From assembly GCA_964640655.1 (NCBI GenBank), contig CAZXFT010000019.1, positions 1 to 58,417 of the forward strand: a DNA stretch of 58,417 bases, in the 5' to 3' direction. Below the pieces are notes generated by a model. It was not told the origin of the DNA, ran no database searches, and worked only from the letters and a program-made list of their open reading frames with translations. This document shows positions 37,165 through 45,747 of this stretch, piece by piece. This DNA is from BJGO01 sp964640655. GTDB taxonomy: Bacteria; Bacteroidota; Bacteroidia; Chitinophagales; UBA10324. Position 1 is the first letter of the stretch. Each line of letters begins with the position of its first letter. Position numbers and translations under genes: made by a program.

Positions 37165-39072
37165 TTAATTCCAAAACATCCAGTTAACCATTAATTTAAA
37201 ACTACGATCGGGTAAAGGCCATCCCGGTATCAGGTAAGAACCTTTGTTTAGCACTCCCTGCAATACATTGTCAGACTTCACCAAAACACGAACCGCCTTA
37301 ATCTTCACACTCACAAAGGCATCAGTCCATATTGTATGAGTAGCAGCAAATTGATTTTGAATAATAAATTGAGAAGTATTAATGTTGAAATTATAGGGAT
37401 TAAAGTTACCTCCGTTGAAAATATCGAAACCAACATTTAGTTGCAGAGCGCTTTTAAAAAGGTAGTTGGCATAGTAAAGTGAATGCGCCGACAGAAAACG
37501 CGGATATTGAAATACTGAGTTTGAGTAAGATTGCCATCCAATCTGATTATCTAGATGAACCTTGAACAGGCGAAGATTAATCTTCAACGATGTTAAATAA
37601 TATGAAACGGTCCCGTTCAATTGAGCAGGGCTTGCATTGGCATCAAAGTAAACAGGATTCATCAACCACCCTTTAGTATACCTCAGTGAGATGTTTCCAT
37701 TAAACAAACTATACGATATCATGGCACGACGATTTGTTGTTGCGCCAAAATCATTTTCCCATTGAAAGTGATTACCGCTGAATCGTTGTTGAATAACAGA
37801 CGGCATCATTTTGCTCTCAAAATATGCCAGATGTAAAAAGTTATTCCACACTCTTCGGCCAATACCACCCTCAACCTTGTACTCCCCTTTGTTATAATCT
37901 AAAAAAGAATATTCTCCATTAACATTTACAAATAAATTGGACCAAAGTGTTTTAATAAAACTTCCGGTATTATTAAGCATTAATTTGCGCCAAACGATTC
38001 CGACATTCAGATTCTGAACATCATCAAACGCATCATTTCTGAATCGGTACAAACGGTGTTTAACATAAAGCGATGCATCGAACTTCCTGTATTCTCTTGC
38101 AGTGTCCATGTGTTTTTTTAGATCGGGCAACATCAATCGCAACTCGTTTGAAATAGAAGTCATAAATAAACTGTCTCTCGTCTTTTCTGAATTCTTGAGC
38201 ACCTGCGGATAGTAAGCGAAATCACGTTTATCGTCTGTAAAAAGGTAATTGCTTTCATTATAATCGAAGCGATGCAGAATACTGAAAGTTGCAGCTACTT
38301 TTCTAACTTCAGTAGTGTCGTCAACTTTTTCTTTGTACTCCCTGCCTATATTAAATTGTTGTTTGAAACTTAGATTACGCTCAATAAATGTAGTGCGGGC
38401 ACTATCCAATTTTACAGGCACTACTTTTTTGGTAATGAATGCCGGATTGGTAAACACAGAATCCAAATTGAAATTAACACCGCCATTATGGTTGATGGTG
38501 GCCTTGTTTTGATAAGCACAAAAATCAATTTGATAACGATCATTATTGGTCCTGAAGTTCTGATGAACCAAAAGGTTGATGTAATCAGTACGCATGTTTT
38601 TGTAAATACCATCTGAACCTATTCGGTTAAAAGCAAATCCTATGTTGTAATTCTTGCTTACATTTTGTGTATGACTTCCATTAAACCATTGTTCATTTCC
38701 TCCACCCATCAGGTATTGTAGCTCAGTATACGGTTTTCGTGTATTGTAAAATCTTACTTCATCAGCACGATATAAAAAAACATCAAACGCCTGAATACCT
38801 GTCTTTAATCCTAAGTCGTTTTGCATCAGAGGTATTAAACGATAAGCCGGATAACCCAAATTGCCGGTGTTGCGCATATAATAATCACGCATGGATGGAT
38901 TATACCGTTGAAATAATGTTAAGGTGGTATCGATAACTCTTAAGTAGGGCTCTTTCCATGTTCTGTATTTAGTCCAATTGGGATCAAAACGATGATAGGT
39001 CGAGTCATCACCTATAGCCCATAACCTCGAGGTAGTTAATGTAAAAAGTAAAAGCAGAACAAAACGACCCAT
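37165..39072 (-). CDS. Putative porin (Porin_10-like outer-membrane barrel)
   Basis: A signal peptide (MGRFVLLLLFTLTTSRLWA) leads to a 600-residue protein rich in alternating aromatic beta-strands. Family-like blocks are PLMQNDLGLKTGIQAFDVF, PYTELQYLMGGGNEQWFNG and NIGFAFNRIGSDGIYKN. I recognise this as the 'putative porin' family of Bacteroidota. It ends with PDRSFKLMVNWMFWN, lacking the usual terminal Phe but still strand-like. The substrate is unknown. It precedes the transporter gene in the same operon and follows pnp. Confidence 0.82.
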   Translation of the reverse strand: MGRFVLLLLFTLTTSRLWAIGDDSTYHRFDPNWTKYRTWKEPYLRVIDTTLTLFQRYNPSMRDYYMRNTGNLGYPAYRLIPLMQNDLGLKTGIQAFDVFLYRADEVRFYNTRKPYTELQYLMGGGNEQWFNGSHTQNVSKNYNIGFAFNRIGSDGIYKNMRTDYINLLVHQNFRTNNDRYQIDFCAYQNKATINHNGGVNFNLDSVFTNPAFITKKVVPVKLDSARTTFIERNLSFKQQFNIGREYKEKVDDTTEVRKVAATFSILHRFDYNESNYLFTDDKRDFAYYPQVLKNSEKTRDSLFMTSISNELRLMLPDLKKHMDTAREYRKFDASLYVKHRLYRFRNDAFDDVQNLNVGIVWRKLMLNNTGSFIKTLWSNLFVNVNGEYSFLDYNKGEYKVEGGIGRRVWNNFLHLAYFESKMMPSVIQQRFSGNHFQWENDFGATTNRRAMISYSLFNGNISLRYTKGWLMNPVYFDANASPAQLNGTVSYYLTSLKINLRLFKVHLDNQIGWQSYSNSVFQYPRFLSAHSLYYANYLFKSALQLNVGFDIFNGGNFNPYNFNINTSQFIIQNQFAATHTIWTDAFVSVKIKAVRVLVKSDNVLQGVLNKGSYLIPGWPLPDRSFKLMVNWMFWN

Positions 39073-39080
39073 ACACAGTG

Positions 39081-39902
39081 TTACAGGGACTGTAATAATT
39101 CTCTGATGATATTAGTCATTTTCGGTTCGGCAGCCATAGCTGCACGAACCACTTCGTCGTGGCTCACCTGTACAGGTTCCGGAGGATTACCTTCGTCGCT
39201 AATAACACTAATGGCAAAAATGCGCATACCCATATGGTTAGCCACCATAACTTCTGGTACGGTACTCATGCCCACTGCATCTCCGCCAATGATGTGCATA
39301 AACTTGTATTCAGCCGGCGTTTCAAACGTAGGACCGGTAACTCCAACATATATGCCGCTGTGACATGTAATGCTTTGTTTTTGGGCAATATTCATAGCCT
39401 GTTGAATCAAATCTTTATTGTACAGTTTATGCTGGTCAGGAAAACGCGGACCAATACTTTCATCGTTCCTTCCACGTAGCGGATGGTCACTCACTAGATT
39501 AATATGGTCTCTCAGAATCATCAAATCGCCAACCTTGTATTTTGGATTTAAACCACCACTGGCATTGCTAATAAAGATGGTATCTGCACCAAGGAACTTC
39601 ATCACTCGTACCGGAAATGTAACCTGCACCATACTGTACCCTTCATAATAATGAAAGCGACCCTGCATGGCCACAATACACTTTCCATTCAAAGTACCCA
39701 GCACCAGATTCCCCCCGTGTCCCTTAACAGTGCTTTGAGGAAAGTTTGGAATCTCTGTATATGGAATGATGCATTCCGCCTTAATATGGTTTACCAGGTT
39801 GCCCAATCCTGATCCTAAGATAATGGCAACCTCAGGTTTAAAGTCAGTTTTGCTTTGAATAAACTTTACTGTTTCGTCAATTTTGTCTTTCAAATTTTCC
39901 AT
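39081..39902 (-). CDS. Purine nucleoside phosphorylase
   Basis: This trimeric-type PNP cleaves purine nucleosides with phosphate for salvage. Motifs are the phosphate loop AIILGSGLGNLVNHI, GHGGNLVLGTLNGK, the MQGRFHYYEGYSM signature, FISNASGGLNPKYKVGDLM and GDAVGMSTVPEVMVANHMGM. The start is set at MENLKDKIDET (273 residues); a longer frame adds ten unlikely residues. The downstream porin gene begins eight bases after its stop and lpxK lies 42 bases upstream on the same strand. Confidence 0.93.
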   Translation of the reverse strand: MENLKDKIDETVKFIQSKTDFKPEVAIILGSGLGNLVNHIKAECIIPYTEIPNFPQSTVKGHGGNLVLGTLNGKCIVAMQGRFHYYEGYSMVQVTFPVRVMKFLGADTIFISNASGGLNPKYKVGDLMILRDHINLVSDHPLRGRNDESIGPRFPDQHKLYNKDLIQQAMNIAQKQSITCHSGIYVGVTGPTFETPAEYKFMHIIGGDAVGMSTVPEVMVANHMGMRIFAISVISDEGNPPEPVQVSHDEVVRAAMAAEPKMTNIIRELLQSL

Positions 39903-39944
39903 AGGGGCTAAAAGTACCAAACCGCTTTGCAATGAATAATGATC

Positions 39945-40946
39945 TTATAACTTTGATTTGATCATCTTGAGCAGAGCATCTTCGTCATCCATTTTTACCT
40001 CAATGGGTAAATAATAAATGGGTAGTTGTGATGTAGCAGGCAGAGACAGCATTCGTATAGCATCCTTTTCTGACGTCAGAATCACAGCATTTGAATGAGC
40101 ACGCACTGCTGTTTCCCATTCGGCAACATGTTGCGCAGTAAACCGAAAATGATCAGGATAACGAAACTGTTTAACAACTGAAAAACAATTCGTAACATAA
40201 TCGTCAAACGAAGTGGTATCTGCAAGTCCGGTAATGGTAATGATACTGGACTTTTCATGAAATGCAGTTTCACCCTTCAGTGACTTTGGAGTTGCATATT
40301 GATAGTATGAAAAAAATACAGGCAATTCTTTTTGATAAGTGTGCACAATCTTCACAAAATCATTTTTACGTGTTTCATCCATGAGATTAGACTTACTAAA
40401 AACCAGAGCCTGAGCACGTTTCAAACCATAACCTGTTTCGCGTAATCTTCCTGCCGGCAGGTGCACATCTTTAAAGAACGGCTTGTTAGCTGATGATAAA
40501 ACCAACGAAAACGATGCTCTGATATATCTGTGCTGAAACGCATCATCCAGTATAATAGCATCCAGTTCATGATCCGATAATATCTCCGGTATGGCCTCTA
40601 CCCTGTCGCCGCATACTGCTACAGGTACAGCAGGAAATTTCTTTTTGATTTGCAAAGGTTCATCACCTACATCATTTGAAGTGCTGTTTACATCCACCCA
40701 CAAAAAACATTTTGTTTTTCGTCCATAGCCACGACTCAAAACTCCAATCTTATAATCCTTGCCCAGTTTATTCAGAAGCCATTCCACGTGGGGTGTTTTG
40801 CCTGTTCCTCCAACACGCAGGTTTCCAACAACAATAATCGGTATATCGAACTGTACACTTCGCAGTAGTTTCCAGTCAAACATCTTATTGCGCAGATAAA
40901 CACCCAGGCCAAACAGGAGTGAGAAAGGATAAAGGATAATATTCAT
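39945..40946 (-). CDS. lpxK: Tetraacyldisaccharide 4'-kinase
   Basis: LpxK phosphorylates the lipid A disaccharide at the 4' position on the inner membrane. After one hydrophobic N-terminal helix (MNIILYPFSLLFG) comes the family Walker A VVGNLRVGGTGKTPHVEWLL, then GVLSRGYGRKT, VGDEPLQIKKKFPAVPVAVC, ILDDAFQHRYI and LPAGRLRETG. The start MNIILYP (333 residues) is preferred over a longer frame whose extra 19 residues are atypical and reach into the divergent Nif3 promoter. It complements kdsB in the lipid A-core pathway. Confidence 0.95.
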   Translation of the reverse strand: MNIILYPFSLLFGLGVYLRNKMFDWKLLRSVQFDIPIIVVGNLRVGGTGKTPHVEWLLNKLGKDYKIGVLSRGYGRKTKCFLWVDVNSTSNDVGDEPLQIKKKFPAVPVAVCGDRVEAIPEILSDHELDAIILDDAFQHRYIRASFSLVLSSANKPFFKDVHLPAGRLRETGYGLKRAQALVFSKSNLMDETRKNDFVKIVHTYQKELPVFFSYYQYATPKSLKGETAFHEKSSIITITGLADTTSFDDYVTNCFSVVKQFRYPDHFRFTAQHVAEWETAVRAHSNAVILTSEKDAIRMLSLPATSQLPIYYLPIEVKMDDEDALLKMIKSKL

Positions 40947-40973
40947 GAAATGAAGTGCACAATAAAAGGCGCG

Positions 40974-40981
40974 TAAATTTG
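40974..40981 (+). promoter_or_regulatory. Bacteroidota -7 element (TAAATTTG)
   Basis: This is an exact TAnnTTTG match. A transcript starting about seven bases downstream could not include the GTG at 40955 but would include the GTG at 40997, which decides the start of the Nif3-like gene. Confidence 0.5.
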
Positions 40982-40996
40982 AGCAAAATAAAATTT

Positions 40997-42109
40997 GTGA
41001 CACTCAGCATTCCATTACATCAAATCATTCATGCGCTGGAGGAAGCCGCTCCCTTATCATTACAAGAATCGTACGATAATGCAGGACTAATTACCGGTCA
41101 TATGCATCAGTCTATTGAAAAAGTATTACTTACGCTCGATTGCACCGAAGCTGTTGTGGACGAGGCTATTGAAGTTGGTGCGCAGCTCATTATTGCACAC
41201 CATCCTATTGTTTTTTCAGGCTTAAAAAAGCTGAATGGCAATACCTATGTTGAGCGCACTATTATTAAAGCTATTAAAAATGATATTGCCATATATGCCG
41301 CACACACCAATATAGACAATGTGCTGCACGGTGTAAATAATAAGATAGCCGACAAACTGGGGCTAAAGGAACGTGGTAGAAATATTTTGAAGCCTATGCA
41401 AAATCAACTTTGCAAGTTGCATACCTACATCACTTCAAAGCATGCCGAAGAATTACGTAATGCCTTATTTCAAGCAGGTGCTGGAAAAATTGGCTTGTAC
41501 GATGAATGTAGCTTTAACATTATTGGCGAGGGTACTTTCAAAGGCAATGAAAACAGCAATCCCAAAGTGGGAAAACCAATGATCAGAGAGCACGCTCAGG
41601 AGACAAAAATTGAAATCATCTTTCCGGTTTGGAAAAAAAATGATGTGCTTAAAGCCCTACGCGAGGGACATTATTATGAAGAAATTGCTTACGAAATATA
41701 TCCAACCCTGAATGTCAATCAGGAAACCGGCAGTGGACTTATTGGAGAATTTGAAAATGCAATGGATGAAAAGTCATTTCTCTCCCTGCTTAAAGATACT
41801 TTCAAAACCCCTCTGGTAAGGCATACAGCCTTTACAGGAAAACCTATCAGGCGTGTAGCCGTGTGTGGTGGTGCAGGTATCTTTCTGCTCAATGATGCCA
41901 TCAGGCAGCACGCCGATGCCTTTATTACTGCCGACGTTAAGTACCACCAGTTTTTTGACGCAGAAGGCAAAACCCTGCTTTGCGATGTCGGACACTTTGA
42001 AAGTGAGCAGTTTACGAGCGAAATATTTCTGGAAATAGTCAGGAAGAAATTCCCTACTTTTGCCGCGCTCTTTTCCAAAACCAGCACTAACCCGGTAAAC
42101 TATTACTAA
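40997..42109 (+). CDS. Nif3-like dinuclear metal centre protein (long form)
   Basis: These are hexameric toroid proteins with a two-metal site; their biochemical role is unsettled (GTP cyclohydrolase type 1b-like and other proposals exist). The N-terminal half has SLQESYDNAGLITGH, LLTLDCTEAVVDEAI and the ligand motif IIAHHPIVFSGLK, then YAAHTNIDNVLHGVN. A central PII-like insert (about 130-235) marks the long form. The C-terminal half has AVCGGAGIFLL, ITADVKYHQFFDA and DVGHFESEQF. There is no ATG; a GTG at 40997 fits the family N-terminus and the promoter box. It stops directly before the next ATG. Confidence 0.9.
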   Translation: MTLSIPLHQIIHALEEAAPLSLQESYDNAGLITGHMHQSIEKVLLTLDCTEAVVDEAIEVGAQLIIAHHPIVFSGLKKLNGNTYVERTIIKAIKNDIAIYAAHTNIDNVLHGVNNKIADKLGLKERGRNILKPMQNQLCKLHTYITSKHAEELRNALFQAGAGKIGLYDECSFNIIGEGTFKGNENSNPKVGKPMIREHAQETKIEIIFPVWKKNDVLKALREGHYYEEIAYEIYPTLNVNQETGSGLIGEFENAMDEKSFLSLLKDTFKTPLVRHTAFTGKPIRRVAVCGGAGIFLLNDAIRQHADAFITADVKYHQFFDAEGKTLLCDVGHFESEQFTSEIFLEIVRKKFPTFAALFSKTSTNPVNYY

Positions 42110-42871
42110 ATGAGTAAAACAAAAGAAATGACGGCTAAAGCCGAAACCTCAGTAATTGAGAAGCTGAAAGCCCTATATCACCTTCAGAAAATTGATTCAA
42201 AGATTGATGAAATCAAAATATTAAAAGGTGAACTTCCTATGGAAGTAAAAGACCTTGAAGACGAAATTACAGGTTTAAAAACCCGTGTAGAAAAATTCGA
42301 GGACGAAATCAAAGAAGTTGAAACCAACATTGCCAACCGTAAAAATGGCATCAAAGAATCTGAAGCGTTGGTTAAGAAATATCAGAAGCAACAGAGCAAT
42401 GTTAAAAACAATCGCGAGTACGATGCGCTGAGCAAAGAAATTGAACTTCAAAAATTAGAAGTACAATTGAACGAAAAGAGAATTAAAGAAGCTCAGGATT
42501 TGATTAAACAGAAAACTGAAGTTTTCGAACAGTCAGAAAAACTGATTAAAACCAAAGAGAAAGAGTTGAAGGTTAAGAAAGCTGACCTTGAAAAAATTAT
42601 AGAAGAAACCGAAGCAGAAGAAAAAGCATTGCAGAAGAAAGCTAAGGATGCAGAATCCAAGATTGAAGAACGCTTGGCTGTAGCTTACCATCGTATCCGT
42701 AAAAACTACAAAAACGGTTTAGCTGTGGTAACTGTCGATCGTAACTCTTGCGGCGGTTGTCATCACGCTTTCCCACCGCAATTGATATTGGAAATTCGTC
42801 AGCATAAAAAGATTACACTCTGCGAGCACTGCGGTCGTATTCTTGTTGGCGAAAACATTGAAGCAGAGTAA
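42110..42871 (+). CDS. Zinc-ribbon coiled-coil protein (C4-type, PF02591-like)
   Basis: A long charged coiled coil (about residues 15-195) is followed by a C-terminal zinc ribbon with CxxC pairs: SCGGCHHAFPPQ and LCEHCGRILVGE. This architecture is common directly downstream of Nif3-like genes in Bacteroidota, and the ATG here follows that stop with no gap, so the pair is cotranscribed. The function is unknown; nucleic-acid or protein binding is usual for such ribbons. A terminator-like hairpin lies about 50 bases downstream. Confidence 0.9.
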   Translation: MSKTKEMTAKAETSVIEKLKALYHLQKIDSKIDEIKILKGELPMEVKDLEDEITGLKTRVEKFEDEIKEVETNIANRKNGIKESEALVKKYQKQQSNVKNNREYDALSKEIELQKLEVQLNEKRIKEAQDLIKQKTEVFEQSEKLIKTKEKELKVKKADLEKIIEETEAEEKALQKKAKDAESKIEERLAVAYHRIRKNYKNGLAVVTVDRNSCGGCHHAFPPQLILEIRQHKKITLCEHCGRILVGENIEAE

Positions 42872-42891
42872 ACAATCAATCATTTTCTGCT

Positions 42892-44412
42892 TTGAACTTC
42901 ACAAAGCCCTCATGTCACTTCATCAAAACCCTGCTCTTAGCAGGGTTTTTTGTTTTGATGTTTCAATCACTGTTTGCCGCACAGTATAAATTTGTCTTTA
43001 ACTCCAGCTGTCAGAAAGCTTATCAGAATATGATTAGTATGCGTTTTAATGAAGCGCACACCTTGTTAATTCAGGAGAAAAAAGATCATCCTGATAATCT
43101 GATGCCTCACTTCATCGAAAATTATGAAGACTTTTTACACTGTGCTTTTAATGAAGACAAGGAAGAGTTCAATAAACTATATTCCAACAAAGACAAACGC
43201 CTCACCGCATTAAGCCTAGGAGATACCAAATCGCCTTACTATCTGTTCACACGAGCACAGGTGTCATTACAATGGGCTTTAGTGAATTTAAAGTTTGAAA
43301 ACTACACTTCTGCTTTCTTCGACATTCGCAGAGCGTACTTGTTGCTCATCGACAACCAGAAGTTATTCCCCGATTTTAAAGCCAACCTCATTAGTCTTGG
43401 ATTATTACACGCACTTATCGGTACTGTTCCCGATTCATACAAATGGGCTGCAAAGTTGATGGGCTTTAATGGAACTGTACCACAAGGTAAGGCCGAGTTA
43501 CTTGAAGTAATTGAATATGGTAATAATAACAATTTCATCTTTCATAACGAGGCCAGGTATATGTATATCATTCTGCAGATGATTGTCTTAAACGATAAAC
43601 AGGGAGCATACAAAACAGTAACCCATACTTCCTTCCCCACGCACTACGGCGATGCCTTAAGCTGTTTTACTAAAGCATATGTGGCATTGAAGAATTTTAA
43701 GAATGATGAAGCTATTCAATTCTTTACCTACAATATTTTCAACAACAAAACTTTTGTGCTTTACAACTACTATATGCTGGGCATGTGTCAGTTGAATAAA
43801 TTAAACACAGCAGCCAGCTATAATCTAAAATATTTCTCTGATCACTTTAAAGGGGTTAACTACATTAAAGATGCGCGACATAGGATAGCGTGGTGCAGCT
43901 TACTTAATGGTTCAGTGCCCGACTATCTGAATTCGTTGAAACTGATTTTGGAACGAGGCAACACACTCAGCGACTCCGATAAGTCTGCACAAAGGGTAGC
44001 AGAAAAAAAGGTAATACCTCACACCGGTTTATTGCGGGTTCGGTTATTAATGGATGGTGGTTACTTAAAAGATGCACTTCAGGCACTTGATGCTATTGAC
44101 AAAGATGGTTTGAATAAACCCGAATTTAAAACCGAGTACGACTATCGAAAAGGACGTATCTACCATTTGCAGGGCAACACAACTGAGGCAGAGAAGTACT
44201 ATCTAATCAGTATAGAAAATGGTAAGACATTACCTCTTTACTATGCAGCAAATGCCGCTATGGAGTTGGGCACCATTTACGAGAGCGAAAAGAAATATCA
44301 GCAAGCCGCACAGTATTATAAAATAAGCTTAGATATGCCCGATTCCGATTTCAAGAATTCTATTGATGTACGCTCCAAAGCCGGTTTACAGCGTATTCAG
44401 GCTACTAAATAA
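42892..44412 (+). CDS. Secreted tetratricopeptide-repeat protein
   Basis: A TTG start gives a strong signal peptide (KTLLLAGFFVLMFQSLFA, cut before AQY). The first ATG in frame lies downstream, at 42958, and would leave only MFQSLFAAQ, too short for export. The 480-residue mature protein is helical with TPR-like units, clearest near the C-terminus (YDYRKGRIYHLQGNTTEAEK, AMELGTIYESEKKYQQAAQY). It is probably periplasmic. A perfect 11-bp hairpin with a T run lies inside the signal-peptide codons, so expression may be coupled to attenuation of the upstream transcript. The function is unknown. Confidence 0.78.
   Translation: MNFTKPSCHFIKTLLLAGFFVLMFQSLFAAQYKFVFNSSCQKAYQNMISMRFNEAHTLLIQEKKDHPDNLMPHFIENYEDFLHCAFNEDKEEFNKLYSNKDKRLTALSLGDTKSPYYLFTRAQVSLQWALVNLKFENYTSAFFDIRRAYLLLIDNQKLFPDFKANLISLGLLHALIGTVPDSYKWAAKLMGFNGTVPQGKAELLEVIEYGNNNNFIFHNEARYMYIILQMIVLNDKQGAYKTVTHTSFPTHYGDALSCFTKAYVALKNFKNDEAIQFFTYNIFNNKTFVLYNYYMLGMCQLNKLNTAASYNLKYFSDHFKGVNYIKDARHRIAWCSLLNGSVPDYLNSLKLILERGNTLSDSDKSAQRVAEKKVIPHTGLLRVRLLMDGGYLKDALQALDAIDKDGLNKPEFKTEYDYRKGRIYHLQGNTTEAEKYYLISIENGKTLPLYYAANAAMELGTIYESEKKYQQAAQYYKISLDMPDSDFKNSIDVRSKAGLQRIQATK
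42925..42955 (+). terminator. Intrinsic terminator-like hairpin within the TPR signal-peptide codons
   Basis: AAAACCCTGCT pairs perfectly with AGCAGGGTTTT across a CTT loop and is followed by TTGTTTT. It is positioned to end the Nif3/zinc-ribbon transcript, yet it falls 33 bases inside the TPR reading frame. Confidence 0.85.
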
Positions 44413-44413
44413 C

Positions 44414-44791
44414 TCAGGCATATTTTTCCAGTGTTTTACCCACTACATCAAATAATAATGATAAGCGAACCGGCTTAGATAGGTAACGCTCTGCACCAAT
44501 ACCCAGTGTGGAAAGTGAAATGAGTTCATCGGTTGAGGCACTCAGAAAGATGACAGGAATTTTTTTCACGGCTTCATTTTCTTTTAGCTTCATACACATT
44601 CTGATACCGTTCATCCCGGGCATATAAATATCCGAGATGATGATATGCGGTTGGTATATGATTGCTTTCTGCAGGCCGGTAATTCCATCATTGGCATGTA
44701 TGGTTTCAAACCCCTTTTTCCTGAAGTTGTATGATAAAAAATCAATGATATCTATCTCATCATCTACCAGTAAAATTCTTGTACGTTCCAT
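44414..44791 (-). CDS. Single-domain response regulator (receiver)
   Basis: The 125 residues form only a CheY-like receiver. The acidic pair is in ILLVDDEIDIIDF, the phosphoacceptor Asp is near residue 54 in IIISDIYMPGMNG, the switch Ser is in VIFLSASTDE and the Lys is in RYLSKPVRL. No output domain or kinase adjoins it. It converges with the TPR gene with one base between the stops. It may act by protein contact, as stand-alone receivers do. Confidence 0.92.
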   Translation of the reverse strand: MERTRILLVDDEIDIIDFLSYNFRKKGFETIHANDGITGLQKAIIYQPHIIISDIYMPGMNGIRMCMKLKENEAVKKIPVIFLSASTDELISLSTLGIGAERYLSKPVRLSLLFDVVGKTLEKYA

Positions 44792-44917
44792 GCTCTTCCT
44801 AATTCGATGTCAAAATTCTGCTGGCTGTATAAACACAGTATCAGGTAATTGTTACCATTAGGTTAAAGAAATCTTGAACCGGTTGAATAGCCTCTCTGTC
44901 CGATATGGCATTTCCCT

Positions 44918-44925
44918 TATTTTTG
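44918..44925 (+). promoter_or_regulatory. Bacteroidota -7 element (TATTTTTG)
   Basis: An exact TAnnTTTG match ends 23 bases before the yebC ATG, consistent with that start and against the longer frame that begins at 44874, upstream of the box. Confidence 0.5.
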
Positions 44926-44948
44926 CCGCACTTAAAAAATCAAACCTC

Positions 44949-45656
44949 ATGGGTCGCATATTCGAAAAACGCAAGCACAAAATTTTTGCCCGCATGGACA
45001 AGATGGCCAAGGCATTTACCAAAATAGGAAGAGAAATAGCCTTAGCCGTTAAACAGGGTGGCGCTGACCCCAACAATAACCCCCGCTTGCGTGCTGCCAT
45101 TCAAAACAGCAAAGCGGTTAATATGCCTAAGGACAGAGTGGATGCTGCTATTAAGCGTGCCGTATCTAAAGACGAAAAAGATTTGTCAGAAGCAACCTAC
45201 GAAGGCTACGGTCCGCATGGTGTTGCCATTATGGTTGAATGTGCCACCGACAACCCTACACGTACTGTTGCCAACCTGCGCATGTATTTCGACCGCAGTG
45301 GTGGTGCATTAGGTAAGAGCGGTTCCGTGGAATTTATGTTCGACCGCAAAGGTGTTTTTAAATTAGACAAGAATACCATTAAACTGGAAGACATTGAACT
45401 GGACTTGATTGATATGGGTGCGGAAGAAATTCAGGAAGCTGAAGACGGCATTATCGTCTACACTTCGTTTCAGGATTTTGGAACGATGCAAAAAGGTTTG
45501 GAAGAAAAAAACATTCCTGTAATCAGTTCCGAAGCTCAACGCATTCCCACAACTACCAAAGAGCTTAGCGACGAACAGGTGGATGAAGTGCTGAAACTCA
45601 TCGATAAACTGGAAGAAGACGACGATATCCAAAACGTTTTTCACAACCTGGCTTAA
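44949..45656 (+). CDS. yebC: YebC/PmpR-family (TACO1-like) protein
   Basis: YebC-family proteins have been described as DNA-binding regulators and, more recently, as factors easing translation of proline-rich stretches. The start GRIFEKRKHKIFARMDKMAK is a Bacteroidota variant of the conserved N-terminus, followed by FTKIGREIALAVKQGG, NMPKDRVDAAIKRAV, EGYGPHGVAIMVECATDN and GSVEFMFDRKGVF. The length (235) is usual. The longer upstream frame is dismissed because it precedes the promoter box and lacks family sequence. Confidence 0.93.
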   Translation: MGRIFEKRKHKIFARMDKMAKAFTKIGREIALAVKQGGADPNNNPRLRAAIQNSKAVNMPKDRVDAAIKRAVSKDEKDLSEATYEGYGPHGVAIMVECATDNPTRTVANLRMYFDRSGGALGKSGSVEFMFDRKGVFKLDKNTIKLEDIELDLIDMGAEEIQEAEDGIIVYTSFQDFGTMQKGLEEKNIPVISSEAQRIPTTTKELSDEQVDEVLKLIDKLEEDDDIQNVFHNLA

Positions 45657-45687
45657 AGCTATTCTGCGACTTATTTATTTTAGTGTT

Positions 45688-45703
45688 ACCATCCGCGGTT
45701 GGT
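45688..45703. promoter_or_regulatory. 16-bp imperfect dyad upstream of a TonB receptor
   Basis: ACCATCCGCGGTTGGT is symmetric around CCGCGG apart from one mismatched pair, and lies 44 bases before the receptor start. It may be an operator; a T run shortly after it would also allow a weak terminator for yebC. Confidence 0.35.
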
Positions 45704-45747
45704 CAACTTCCTTTTTTTGATATATTGGCAGCAAAGCCCAATACTGC

